This document shows positions 46,162 to 58,330 of a stretch of DNA of 64,000 nt, one piece after another. The stretch is from Sorghum bicolor (lineage: Eukaryota > Streptophyta > Magnoliopsida > Poales > Poaceae). The stretch is taken from contig NC_012870.2 in the NCBI RefSeq assembly GCF_000003195.3, positions 52,844,049-52,908,048 on the forward strand, given 5' to 3'. A program made the translations under genes and the position numbers. The notes under the pieces were generated by a model. The model was not told the origin of the DNA, searched no databases, and saw nothing but the letters and a program-made list of their open reading frames with translations. How positions within the stretch are numbered: position 1 is the stretch's first letter; each line of letters opens with the position of its first letter.

Positions 46162-47841
46162 TGTTGGTATAAATTAACTGCACTCCTTTAAATAAGATTT
46201 AAGTAAGATTATTCGCAAGCGCACAGATATCGTACCAATGTCACATTTTAACCGGGGGGGTTTTAAATATCGTATCCATAGGGAAGGTCTATATGTAGGA
46301 CTTATAACTACAACGTATACTATTGGTGTGAACGATAAACCCTAACTAAAATCCTACTCATAACAGGGATAAGTCACTTGATAAAAGATACTCCCTCCAT
46401 TTCAAATTGTAAGTCATTCCAAGGATCTTGAAGAGTCAAACTTTTCTAAGTTTGACCAAACTTATATGATAAAATAATTATTATTATGATACCAACTAAG
46501 TGTCATTAGATTCTTTCTTAATTATATTTTCATAGTATACTCACTTTACGTTACAAATTTTAGTATTTCTCTCTATAATTTTGGTCAAACGTGAAAATCT
46601 TTTGACTCTCCAAGATTCTTGGAATGACTTACAATTTGGAATGGAGGGAGTATAAGATAAATAATGATCATTCATCATAAATAGATAAATATCAGAGCTC
46701 TTCTAGTCAAAGTAATAGCTAGCCAATGGATAAACTTAGGAATAAATACTAAGGTAATTCTATAACTACATCAATGAATAACTCTAATTAGTGCAATTAC
46801 ATCTAGAAATCATTGTTAAGTCAACCCTATATCATAATTACATGTAAAGAGGCATCAACTAATGAGGGTTTTAAGACGCAACCGTCACCTCCTTCGCGAC
46901 CGCGCCCAAGCTATCCTATGTATGGGGGTTGGACTATAGAGGAACCAATGCAGCTGTCACCTGCGTGGACTACCACATGACCTGACACGTCAGGGTGCCC
47001 TCACAGATAAACAAGATATCTAGACACCACGTCTACATATTGTCTACCATCTACCCACCAATTGATTGGGTAAACGCTATACGAGCAATTACATGAATTC
47101 GATAAGATGAAACCAACTATCCTAGACATATAATCAAAGTAGACAATGACTCTTGCAATTAAGAATATATAAGAGATTAAGAACAATGTTGCCTAAATCA
47201 TAATATTGAATACAATAAGAGAAAGGTACTAGAGTTATACCAAACTCCGCGCTCTAGACACACGTCAGGGGCTTTGGATCTCGCTGAAGAGAACTGTAGA
47301 ACTCTTCGGCTTCTAATCTAACTAGGCTAAAAGTATGAACTAGAGAGGCTCTGGTGAACTAGAGAAGACTCTTGATGAATGGATCTCCAAATGACTTGAT
47401 GCCTTTAGGGAGGGGGGTCTGCCCCTTTATTTATAGCCTGGTGGGATTGATGTGTGTCGCAGGATTAAACCGACTTAACCAAGGGCCAAGATGACTCCTC
47501 GGAGGCGGTGGAGAAAGCTTCTAGAAGGGGGGCAAAACCCTAACAAAGGGGCGTCAACTGGCGCCATGGTGGGGCTGGCCGGCCCCACCTGGCGGCCTCT
47601 GGCCCCCGGTGTCTTCCAGAGTCTTCCCACGTCTCGTTCATGATCTTTTTCATGGTGGATAAGTTTTGTGGTAAATATGCACTTGAATGCCTCTTTTCAG
47701 CTTTTCTAGAAATAGACCCTAGAAAATACAGAATATGCAAAACTCGTGGAAATTGTCAGTTTAAACGCTAGACTAGTGTGTTTTCATGTTCTCCTTTGGG
47801 TTTAAAGTTCTAATAAAAGTTGACGTTATCAACCGTCAACA
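46162..47841 (-). repeat. 3' LTR of the non-coding gypsy derivative
   Basis: The plus strand starts TGTTGGTATAAATTAACTGC and ends CCGTCAACA. It is 1680 bp including a Stowaway MITE (46391-46650). The inner side touches a polypurine tract, showing it is the 3' LTR of a minus-strand element. It cuts the aORF tail of the previous element, so it is younger. Confidence 0.72.
46391..46650. mobile_element. Stowaway MITE
   Basis: Starts CTCCCTCCATTTCAAATTGT and ends with its near-perfect inverse (CAATTTGGAATGGAGGGAG), flanked by TA on both sides. 260 bp with no ORF. Confidence 0.92.
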
Positions 47842-50800
47842 ATTCCCCCAAGCTTACCTTTTGCCAGTCCCTTGGCAAACCATGCCTAAGTAGTATATGT
47901 ATTTGGATCAAGAGTTTCTACAATGTTTTTATTCTTTCCAAGTACACATGCTCCCAAACAAAGATTCTCCTCCGGATTAGTTAATAACTGCTCTAATCTT
48001 CAAACTTACTCGTTTTACCATAACCATGGGGCTTTACAACTTTTGCATGAGTCTTGAGTAAACAGAAGATAGAACAATCAGGTGAAGCACTATGTCTCAA
48101 ATTCTTTATAGAATCATTGTTCCAGAGTTTTTTTTATAAGTTTTCAGAATAAAACTCAGAGCTTAATTGTATGACACCCTCAAGTCTCTCAATGTATGTG
48201 GTATTTATGGTTCTCTCTTGAGGCATTAATGATGTTATGCCTCCTATAGCTAAAGGTATATATATGGTAGAGCTTATAGGAGTGCCAATAACAAGGATAG
48301 GCATACTTGCAATGCATGTATTGTGAAGTCAACTAATGGATCCATAGAGAATCAAGGCATACAATCAAACCAAGATATGCATGTGTATGGAATATGGTAG
48401 ATAGGTGCATTTGTGGTATTTGTGGCTAGTTTCTATTTCTTTGGGAATAACTCTATATTGAAACTTTTCAGGAAAGACATGGGCTATCATTATTTTATTA
48501 TTATTATTTTATCAGGGAGGCGGGCATCTAGTACCCATTGTTTTAATTATTGGGACACTTGTCCATCTTTTACTCCCTTTTCTTCTTTTATATTTTTGCA
48601 TAGATACATGTATCCTTTGAATACAATAAATGATCAGAGAGGTAATAGTAAGAGCTTAGGGCTTTAATGATGGGCTTTATCCTATGGGTATGGTTTATGT
48701 TGGTGTTTACTCCCAGTGTAGGAATAATGCATATGTGAACTGGAGTGTGTACGTGATCTTGGTTTTAAAAGCATGACAAGACTCTCATAAGGTATACGAC
48801 AAAGGTTGACTGAACTCAATGCAAAGCAAAGCAGCATAAATGTGCAAAAGTTTTCCTAACTCTAGATGTATATTATATATGGCTTTGGTAGGAATTTAAC
48901 CTTGTCATACAAGAGCTCATCATGTTGGATTTCAGGTTTTCAAAATAAATCTCGAGAACTTAGTAATGCTAGGAATAAGATAAATAGCAGCTCAGACTTT
49001 CAATGATCATATCAACCAACTACCTAGACTTAGCTCAAACTTATGCCTCCACAAGTTGTAGGTTCAGAGTAAACCTTCAAATTAAAACAGTCATGTCCAA
49101 AACTCAAGAGAATCTACCGTTGGAATCTAGGTACTTGTAAAGAATTATAACAGAGCAACTATTCATCATCTCTAAGACAAAACTTTAATGTTCATTGATT
49201 TTTGTTTAGCTCTAGTTTAGACTGACTCTAAACAGACTCTGACACTTAACTAATTATAAACTCACCAAAAGACTCTATGACTTGTGGACCTTCATGTGCC
49301 CACATATTTTTGGTATTTTTATAACTATATAGACTCAAAATCACTTAGGTATAATTACCTGATAACTAGGGGATGCTCCTCCCCCAAGTTGGATGGTTGC
49401 AATACTTGGTGTAGATGTCCTTTAGAGTGAGCTAACCAGTAGCGGACCAAGTGGGTGCCACTGATAGACTCTCTCCTTGTTATGGTGTCATTCCTACATA
49501 AATACTCTCCACAAAGAGAAACCAAAACTTGAGGCTCGAATTTGTTAATGGGTTAGCGGTCAGCCAAAAAGTAAATGATCTTCTTTATGAGCTAGTTTTA
49601 ATGTTGTCTAATTTAAATAGGATTTCACTTTTCTCTTCTTTTTGAATTTTCTATTTACGATGCAGGAATTTAAATATGAATGCTATATTTCTATCATTTT
49701 TATTTTATGCCACCATAGCAGATGTTCCTTCGGAAAATACCATAGGGTAACCACATGGGGCTTGTGATGCCATGAGTAATGCAGTAAATATTTTTGTTGT
49801 TTTTATATCTTTTAGTGTGTAAACAAAATTATACTACTAGATAAACTATGAATGCATTTAAAGAGATAACTACCATTCTAACCTTATGGCTAGGGTACAG
49901 AATTCAAAGTCTACCGACAGGACTTAGATAGAGGAGAACACTTAGTGGGTTCATCGTCAGAGGTAACCTCAGTCAACTCCCTGTTTTGTGGTGATGCCGC
50001 ACGTGCCTTCTTCCATCTTGTTTCTCTCTTTTGCTTCTTCCTTTTCTAGCTCTAGCTCTTTAACTTTATTCTCTTTCTCCCATGCTTCTAACCGTGCTGA
50101 TAGCTAGGGCATGCTCTCCCCCAAGCTAGATGTTTACTTATGGTTGATCGTTGAAGCTGAGTGGTCCTTATGGAGGAGCTCATGCTTATAAGAGAAAGTG
50201 TTGTCTGGAATACTTCAATCTCATCACCCAAGAAGTTACTTTATTCATACAGGGGTCAGCTGTATTTTAGAAAGGTGTACTTCAAGTGATGAAGATGGAG
50301 ATTCCATGGTAAGCTGGCTCTTGGAGTCATCCTGTAGAAAGCTCTCACAAAACACCAAAACTCATGGAACAATATTAGAATAAAATGTTAATGATTATCG
50401 TTTTTAGAGGATTGGGTGTTGTGGTGGTTTCAAAGTATTTTTAAGACAACGGTATTGCAGCAGGATGCTCAGTTAATATTTTTGGATTTTATGAGTTTAT
50501 ATGCATAAAGTGCAAATGCATGATATATATTTTTATTCTATAGGCCACCACAGTGAGAAATCCAACAGCTTTTACACTACAAGGGTTTTACATGGAGCTT
50601 AATATATATATATATATTCATTATTATTATTAAAGATGAATGTAGCCTAATGCAAGACTATTTATTTTTGTTATTTCTATGCATTGCCAATATAGAAAGG
50701 TAAACATACTAAAGAGAAATTAACTCATACAATGTAAGTAAGTAGATATAGATAACTACTAATGTTACCTTACGGCGAGGGTTCGATGTTTTTAGTCCTT

Positions 50801-52349
50801 CGAACTGGACTTCTCCTTGCAGTAGTTCATTGAGTACTTTGAGTTGCTCTTGACGGTAAGGATTGAGGTGGTGCCTCTACTAGTGGCTCCCAATAGCGAT
50901 GTCACCTTATTTCTTTCTGTTATAGGCGTCTCAAAGTCAATCTTATGCGCATCATTATAACTAGTTGAAAACCTTCTTAAAGACAAGCTAGAGATCAAGT
51001 GCATGGGCTCTGTTGGTGGGAAAACACCAACAGAACTAGAAATTTATTTATCCTCTAACCTTGGGCACAATAAGATTGATATTATTCATATTGTTCATTC
51101 CTATCATGGGTGAGAGGACCAGAAGTATAAATATGATATTTAAACTTGTGAGAGAGAAAGCTTCTTAACCATTAGAAAGACTATTCATATTTATAATATA
51201 TCAAGAATAATAGACGAAGTATTTCTAGCTTACTCGGTTAAGACTGGGATTACAAGAATAGCGCTATGAACAAACTCAGAGAACAAATCATGTTGAGTTT
51301 AATCAGGTTGATCAATTTAAGTTGTAACTCTAACATAGTGGTATTTTTATTTATTGCATACCAAGATCAAGAGGAAATAAATGACCACTTATCTTAAGAT
51401 GTTACCTCCATTAGAGCATGATGAAGGGTAAATGGATTTCAATGGTCTCTCTTTTTTCTCCTTTCTTGTATCATGGGTTATTCATTAGCATCTTGTCTCA
51501 TATGTTGTACTCCTTTCTCACTCTTCAGACCTTCTGCTTCTCTCATATGTCTTTTCTGCAAGGGGTTAGTGGAGAACACATACCCTGAAGGAATATACTA
51601 TTTATCAAAGTATGGATAGTGTTTGCCTAAGAGTTAAAGATTGATTTGTAGCTCATATTTTCAATGATTCAATACTATTTCATTTTTTATCAAGGTTAAA
51701 GCGAGGATATTATTTTGAAGCATACTCTTAACCTTGAATTGATTCTATGAATAGTATCCTAATATGATTTAAACATTTTTTAAGTAGGAGGGGTTATTCT
51801 ATATGTACAACTAAATTCTTATACAAGTATGCATGATTTTCATAATGTTTAAGTAATATTCTAAAGCATACTTATAATAGAATAAGGAAGTTTACAAGAC
51901 TAAAGGTATTTATTCACATAGAACCGAGAATATGTATGGTGAACCACAGGAGCATTTTATTCTATATTTTAGCAAGTTATGTTTGAGCCTAGCATAGGGT
52001 AGAAATGACAAAGACAAATTAGCAACATGGTATGAGATGTTAATTGTAGTTACATGTTGCATGAGGCTTGGATAAACGTACCTCATATCTTCATCTTTCT
52101 AAGTAAGTGATGACGAACTTACTTGGAAGAGGAGGGTTCGGGTTCATCTGTTGGAGAGAGCTTATGGTCTTGCCGAGCAAGACCTTCCTTTTATCCTTTT
52201 CGCCTTTTCACCATTCAATAAAACTATAGAAGATTACATGCTCTTCACTCATCAACCTTTTCCTGACTTCTTGGATTAATTTGTTGTTGATGAGCTGGGG
52301 TCTATTGGAGATGCAATAATGCTCATTTGAAAACTTCTTCTCTAATAGA
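47842..52349. other. Internal non-coding region of the gypsy derivative
   Basis: 4.5 kb, AT-rich. No ORF resembling protease, RT or integrase in any frame. The short ORFs (48413-48667, 50198-50383, 50792-51004) match nothing I recognise. The left edge carries the polypurine tract (47843-47856). Confidence 0.6.
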
Positions 52350-52796
52350 TTAAGGTTGTTCTTTCCTGCAAAACGTTAATGGACACATATCCGAAGGAAT
52401 AGCAAGATTGAAATACGGGTTTTGTTGAACAGCAAGCTCCCAATCTAAGTATGCCTCAGGATCAATATTACCAGCAAAAGGAGGCAGACTAAATTTAATT
52501 TTAGCAAAAGGATCATTATTACCATGATTATTGCCTCCCATACCATGACGATTGAAGTTGTCATCATTATTACTATGATTATTACCTCCCATACCACGAC
52601 CATTGAAGTTGTAGCGGCAACGGTTACGTGCATCACCGTCAGCATCCGTATCCACATCTTCATCATCACCATGATGAGATGGAGGGTGTTGCTCAATCTG
52701 TTTAATGCGGGTGATTAGATTGTTCGCATTGCGCGTCAGCTCGTTTATAAGATTAGGTTGTTCAGTGATGAATGTTGTAAGTTCACCCTTAGACAT
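52350..52796 (-). pseudogene. Gag N-terminal fragment of the gypsy derivative
   Basis: 148 aa from the ATG at 52796. It has a helical start, an Asp/His-rich stretch and a duplicated Asn/Gly/His segment (GRGMGGNNHSNND, then RHGMGGNNHGNND). It then reads FAKIKFSLPPFAGNIDPEAY LDWE-type sequence that begins the gypsy gag core. The match ends after LAVQQNPYFNLAIP and the frame stops soon after, so the main gag domain is missing. Confidence 0.65.
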
Positions 52797-52960
52797 GCAA
52801 TTATTGAAATCCGTCAGAGTTCCTGCTATGGTTAGAAAATAGAAAAAGACAACACCAAAGTATTATCACTATCAACTAAAAGGAACCAAGTGGTGGTGGT
52901 GGTGAAAGTGGAATGCAAAATCACAAGCGGCTTGCCATGGTCACACATATTAATCTATAG

Positions 52961-53933
52961 GCGATCTGGAGCTAGGACCAGATCCAAAACGACAACGTCG
53001 TTGTCCCGTTTCCAATGAGTCCAAGTTCTCCCCGTTTTGATGTCGTATGAAGAAGTTATGCTCGAAACATTGATGACGTGTCTACTGAATCCGAGGGTGA
53101 CGTGGCAGCTGAGTTGGATATGAGTTGCAACTTGGAAAAGATGATGATGTAGGCATGTCCAGTGTGGCAATGTCCTCATCATCAAGTCGTTTCGTATACC
53201 GCTGCCTATCTGTTTCAATAGTTTTGTTTCATCGTTTCACATGTTGTCTCATGTTTATTGCTGTTATGAGATATATGTCTTGCCTTATTGTTATGCATCA
53301 TATATTATGTTTTCATGCTTTTAATAATCACATGCTTCACATGTTCCATATTGCTATGAACATGTTTGATATCTTGATTTCTATGATTAATAATCTTTTA
53401 TATGTCATCATTATAATGTTAACTAGGTGAATTCTCCGCGCGTTGCTATGGAATTTTCTTAAAAATAAATCATTATATACATAGCATTAATATATGATAT
53501 TTAGTCTATTATGTATGTACACATATAGATTTGACTTGCATGTATTTTATTTTATTTTATTAGATATAGTAAAAAATTGCTAAGCTAATAAAACAAAAAC
53601 TAATATTTGAATACACTATAGAGGAATTAATTGGTGATGAAACAAATAGTGTATGTACATGACTTGTATGTGAATATATTAAAGATTTAAAGTATTTCAC
53701 ATGATATAGATGATATGGTTATTTTTTATAATTAATATGGAATACTTAGTGGAGAATGATGTGGACATCTTGCATGAAGAGATAAAAGATTTAGTGGGTC
53801 ACTTAGTGGGGAATGATGTGAACACCTTGCATGAAGAGAGAATTCATCTAGTGGGGTTTAACTTTATAAAAGTTATAGATTTATGGAATTAAAATGACAT
53901 AAAAATTGCCTATTTATCTAACACACAATTGTA
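52961..53933. other. Repeat-like interval, not classified
   Basis: 53040-53430 looks like another repeat end (ACTGAATCCGAGGGTGACGT), and the sequence AATTCTCCGCGCGTTGCTAT near 53435 may be the start of a further element. A short direct repeat (TTAGTGG(A/G)GAATGATGTG) occurs at 53748 and 53805. No gene. Confidence 0.35.
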
Positions 53934-55402
53934 TTCCTCAATTGCCATATTCTTTCTCTTTAGAAGTTCTCTAGCCATGACTAGACAGGATGCACTTGTC
54001 ACAAGCTAGAGAGATGTAAATATGCCTTGTTGGAAGCAAATAGCGAACCCAAATATAGCACCAAAGATCATTTCCTTCTTGCAGAACTATGTTATTTAAA
54101 AGAATTGAAAGTTGTTGAAACTGAACAAAAAGCCTGTTCTAGAAGAGGTAAATGGAAGAGGTCAAAGAACTCTGCAGCGTGATAGAGCTCTAGAAAATTT
54201 TAGCTAGTCTACCATTCCAAAGGTCATGCCAAAAAAGGCAAGAACATGAGTGGGTATGCCACGTATGAACAAGCAATCCATGCGGTCCAGCCCATCATAG
54301 TATATACTCTTCTTGGTTAACATAATCATGTCCTAAACGTCAGCTAATTTGGATACGGAGGAAGTACATTGGTATATATAATTCAAAAAATCCTGATGCT
54401 TTTGCCTCCGTCTGCAAACCTGTGCCGTTCCACCAGCCCTGCCCACGGCGAGTCGTGGTCCCATCCAAGCCGCCATGTGCCCCAGTCATGTCTACAGGCT
54501 ACAACATTGTCGTCTGATCATCAAAAGTCAATGTTGTAAATAAGCTAGCAGCCTAGCGGAGCTGCGGAGGCGGCGCCCGACCAGGCCCATCCCAAACATT
54601 ACAATACATAGGCTAATTGTTGTTAATTAGGTTAGAATCGGGACGATTTGGGTAGGAGATAGTACTGAATTGACTAGGCCAAGGAGCTAAAATATTTCCA
54701 CCACTAGCAATCAGGCAAGCATATGCTTGCAAATCTCCTAGGTAACAGTTTTGTGTTTTTCCTAATTTAATATTCTTATAGTTTTCTAAAAAACTTGCCT
54801 AATTGATTATTTATCATTTATCATTGAGAGATTTACCTGTATGGTCCTAAAAAAATGACTCTTTCTTATATGATCTTTTTTTTTTGAATTTACCTCTATG
54901 GCTCTGGAACGAACTTTCATTACTTTTATGGTCTTTCTTTCATTTTCAACAGTTAATGGTGTTAAGTGGAGGGTAAAAAGACAGTTTCACCCCGGCGTAA
55001 AAAAATTGCCGAGTTTTGTTTGTTTGTTGTAAATTTGGAGTAATATTTAGCAAATAAATTCATATATAATAGTAGGGCATATTTGGCATAAAAAATTGCT
55101 GAGTTTTGTTTGTATATTATGTGTGAATTTATTTGCTAAATATTACTTAAAATATACAACAAACAAACAAAACTCTATAATTTTTTTACACTAGGGGCAA
55201 AACAGTCTTTTTATCCTCCAGTTAACACCGTTAACCGCTGAAAATGGACGGAAGGCCATAGAAGTAATAGAAGTTTGTTTGGGGTCATAGAGGTAAGTTC
55301 AAAAATAAAAAAAAGACCATATAAGAAAGAGCCATTTTGTATATCAGGGAGTCGAGCAAGATCAATACATCAACGATTGGTTCACTAACCATTTGTAGTA
55401 TC
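53934..55402 (+). repeat. Dispersed duplication, copy 2 (carries an insertion)
   Basis: Same sequence as 30605-31552 in the same orientation, beginning TTCCTCAATTGCCATATTC. It is interrupted at about 54826-55335 by a fold-back element absent from copy 1. Small indels and substitutions distinguish the copies. Confidence 0.85.
54826..55335. mobile_element. Fold-back insertion with about 210-bp inverted arms
   Basis: The left arm contains TTTACCTCTATGGCTCTGG and CTCTTTCTTATATGATC; the right arm contains their inverses (GGGGTCATAGAGGTAAGTTC, GACCATATAAGAAAGAG). The inner parts TTTGCTAAATATTACT and AGTAATATTTAGCAAA also pair. The empty site is given by copy 1 near 31490. CATT lies on both sides but the exact target duplication is uncertain. 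Family not recognised. Confidence 0.7.
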
Positions 55403-56788
55403 AGATATTCATATCATGTGAGTTTTATAATCATAACAAATTATGTCATCTACGATTCTATGGACTGCTCCCTCCATTCCTAGTTGTAAGACATTTTGAT
55501 TTTTTTAGATACATAACTTTTACTATGCACTTAGATATACAGTGATTTTATTATAAATTACCGATATTGTGTTTGAACTATTTATATTTTAATTTGTGTA
55601 AGTTTATAACTTAATCTTTGAATTTAAGACTTTTCACTTTATTTAGTGCATACTACTAAATAATTATATATTTTTTCTACTGAATTGGTAATTGTTTTAC
55701 CAAATTGTATATAAATTTTTTATGTGGCATAACCTTAGCAAAAATCCTAGATCGACCACCTGGCAGAAAGAACCACCATTTACTATAACAGTGGCCATAG
55801 CCTTATAGGAAGTCAACAGCTTGGACACATCCTTTCATCGAAAAGACCTTTTTCTATTAGTCTGGAAGCCTACCATTTGGACAGTGAAAATTCTAGAGCA
55901 GATCCACCCAAGGAAGTTCAAACTTGTTGAAAAAATTTGTGAAGCTTCTTAAGCAGGAGACACTCATTTTGAGTAGACAAGTTCAACACTCCTAAGGCCA
56001 GATGTGTCACCTAGTTTTCAAGACGTGACACTGAGAATGAAATAGGGTCTCTTAATGCACACTTATATAGTTTCATAGACTAGTTTTAGCATTTACGCGC
56101 TGTTTGATTGTATCTTTGGTAAATGATAATGCAAACGAAAATGAAACAAAGCTACTCATTTGCGTTAGTATGCAAGGAACCAAACAGCACGTTAATTCTT
56201 ATACTCTGCTGTGATCAAATGTGCCATGTGAGCTATGTGGCCGTTCATACTTCAAAAATGCCAGCACTCACGTCACGAACTGATCAGCTTTACTCAAAAA
56301 AAAAATGCTGCTAGCATTCACGTCACGAACTGATCGGAAAAATACAGCATTCACATATGACTGCATATAGCAGTTTTATATTCAGTTTCACATAAAAAAT
56401 GCAGCATTCACACCATTGCGTACGCAGTTTCATGTTCAGTTTCACACCAGGCAACTAGGAGTGAACTGCAGCATCTCAAATGAATTAGCAGGACAGAAAC
56501 TTCTCCATGATGAGCAATTAGCATACTAGTCCGCTAATTCATACAACAACTGCGATCAATTCTCAAAGCCCTTTTCCTCATCTGTCGGAGCTACATACGC
56601 CGCCGCACTGCATCCATCTACAGACGAGGAGATGGTTAGAGGGAAATGACATGGGAGCAAGTGTGGGACTCCCATGGGTCACGACTACTTGGATCTGCTC
56701 CATGGAAGGGAAAAGGAGGACACTGAGCGAGAAGAGGATGGAGGTGGCGGGAAGCAAGAGGCCAAAGGTGCGCACGTAGATGGGCTCA
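55403..56788. other. Intergenic interval with a one-ended Stowaway fragment
   Basis: At 55468 the sequence CTCCCTCCATTCCTAGTTGT opens like a Stowaway MITE, but no inverse end follows. Two copies of ATTCACGTCACGAACTGATC stand at about 56265 and 56316. No gene recognised. Confidence 0.45.
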
Positions 56789-57032
56789 GGTCTTGTTTGG
56801 ATGCAATTTTTTTTTGGATTTGACAGTATAGCACTTTTAATTTGTTTGTATTTGACAAACATTGTTCAATTATGGACTATTTGAAAGAATCGTCTCGCGA
56901 TTTTACAGGTAAACTGTGTAATTAGTTATATTTTTTATTTATATTTAATGTTCTATACACATGTGCTGCAAGATTCGATGTAATGATGAATCTTGTAGAC
57001 TTTTGTGTTTTTGAGTGCTTCTAAACAGGTCC
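56789..57032. mobile_element. Tourist-like MITE, TCA target duplication
   Basis: Starts GGTCTTGTTTGG and ends CTAAACAGGTCC with TCA on both sides (56786-56788, 57033-57035). 244 bp, more diverged at its ends than its neighbours. Confidence 0.75.
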
Positions 57033-57052
57033 TCAGTGCAGGTGTCGTCTGA

Positions 57053-57282
57053 GGCCTTGTTTAGTTCTAAAATTTTTTTGTTTTTGGGTCCTGTAGATTT
57101 TTCGTTTTTATTTGCCAAACATTGTCTAATTATGAAGTAACTAAACTTAAAAGATTCATCTCGTGACTTACAATTGAACTGTGTAATTAGTTTTTGTTTT
57201 CATCTATTTTAATGTTTCATGTATGTGTCGTAAGATTCGATATGACGGAGAATCTTGAAAAATTTTGGGACTAAACAAGGCC
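57053..57282. mobile_element. Tourist-like MITE, TGA target duplication
   Basis: Starts GGCCTTGTTTAGTTC and ends GACTAAACAAGGCC, flanked by TGA (57050-57052, 57283-57285). 230 bp, only 20 bp from the previous copy. Confidence 0.85.
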
Positions 57283-57700
57283 TGAGTGCTACTCGTTTTG
57301 TACTCATAAAATGTTTTCCTTCTCTCTCCTCAACAATATGGATTAAAAACTCCCTTTTCATGTACAGCGCGTGGTTTAACCCCGTCTGTATAGCGTTTAT
57401 TTTACAACCCCCGAACGACAGTAAATGAGGGGAGAGAGCGAAGTCGTCTTCTCACGAGACGACGACCCCCGGCGCATGGTCCCAGGCCAAATCGCCGGTC
57501 AAAGCAGCGTTGTACGGGATGCCCCGTCTCCAAGCGAATCACACAGATCCGGCTGCGACTCGCGCGCGATTTTGGTTTTGGGTGCGAAAATTCCATCCCC
57601 GCCACCATATATGCCTTCTCATGTGTCTTCTCCAACCCTATCCTCTCCTACTTTCACCCAAGATGTCAACGACGGAGAGCAAGGGAGTGGCTTTGGCTAG

Positions 57701-57793
57701 GGCCTTGTTTACTTCCACCAAAAACTTTTAAGATTTCCCGTCACATCGAATCTTTAGACATATGCATGGAGTATTAAATATAGACGAAAATAC
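57701..57793. mobile_element. Truncated Tourist-like MITE
   Basis: GGCCTTGTTTACTTCC opens the element and the family body follows (CATCGAATCTTTAGACAT). It stops after ATATAGACGAAAATA and runs into GC-rich coding-like DNA. The right half is missing. Confidence 0.75.
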
Positions 57794-57910
57794 GCGGCGG
57801 CGGCAACAGCTCCCTCTCGGCCGGCTTCGGCACAACGACCTTGACTTCCTCCCAGGCCGGATTTGGCGCAGGGGCGGCAGCGGCAGCGGCTTCCTGCCAG
57901 GCGAGATTTG

Positions 57911-58153
57911 GGCCTTGTTTAGTTCTCAAAAAATTTTGCAAAATTTTTCAGATTCCCCGTCACATCGAATCTTTAGACACATACATGAAGTATTAAATAT
58001 AGACAAAAATAAAAACTAATTGCACAGTTTGGTCGAAATTGACGAGATGAATCTTTTGAGCCTAGTTAGTCCATGATTGGACAATATTTGTCAAATACAA
58101 ACGAAAAAGCTACAGTGTCAATTTTGCAAAATATTTTGGAACTAAACAAGGCC
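57911..58153. mobile_element. Tourist-like MITE, TTG target duplication
   Basis: Starts GGCCTTGTTTAGTTC and ends GAACTAAACAAGGCC; TTG stands on both sides (57908-57910, 58154-58156). 243 bp, inserted in the FG-repeat fragment. Confidence 0.88.
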
Positions 58154-58330
58154 TTGGTGTGGCGGCTTCCTCCCAGACCGGATTTGGCACGGCAGCAGCT
58201 GATTCGTTCCTGATCTATGGCAGAAGCTTCACCAGCGCTTCTCCTGTTTGGTGGGATGCAGCCGACGGGGGATCTCCAATTTCTCCTGCATTTCAGCGTC
58301 TAGCAAGTTGGGATCGGTATGAGGCGCTCT

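Larger units (their letters stand above)
46162..52960 (-). mobile_element. Large non-coding gypsy derivative (LARD-like), 5' end missing
   Basis: The 3' LTR at 46162-47841 is followed on the right by a polypurine tract (AAGCTTGGGGGAAT on the minus strand). About 4.5 kb without coding follows, then a gag start at 52796-52350. No second LTR or PBS was found; similarity cannot be followed past about 52960. Presence of only a gag N-terminus and PPT suggests an element mobilised in trans. A TA microsatellite lies near 50602. Confidence 0.65.
57663..58330 (+). pseudogene. FG-repeat (nucleoporin-like) gene fragment broken by MITEs
   Basis: Between MITE insertions one frame reads GSGFG, then GGGNSSLSAGFGTTTLTSSQ AGFG-type sequence, then ASCQARFG, and after the last MITE ASSQTGFGTAAADSFLIYG. 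Three SSQxGFG-like repeats suggest an FG-repeat nucleoporin-type protein, which lines the nuclear pore. A TATA-like stretch (CCATATATGCC) lies upstream near 57605. Two Tourist MITEs (57701 and 57911) split it. The segment after about 58320 looks like an intron (GTATGAGG). Identification rests on low-complexity repeats, so it is weak. Confidence 0.4.

Noticed and set aside
52524..52718. Plus-strand ORF of Ile/Met/Thr repeats
   Set aside because: Antisense shadow of the Asn/His/Asp-rich gag start on the minus strand.
53430..53460. Start of a Helitron or LINE at the CCGCGCGTTGC motif
   Set aside because: No 3' hairpin with CTAG, coding sequence or poly-A tail could be tied to it.
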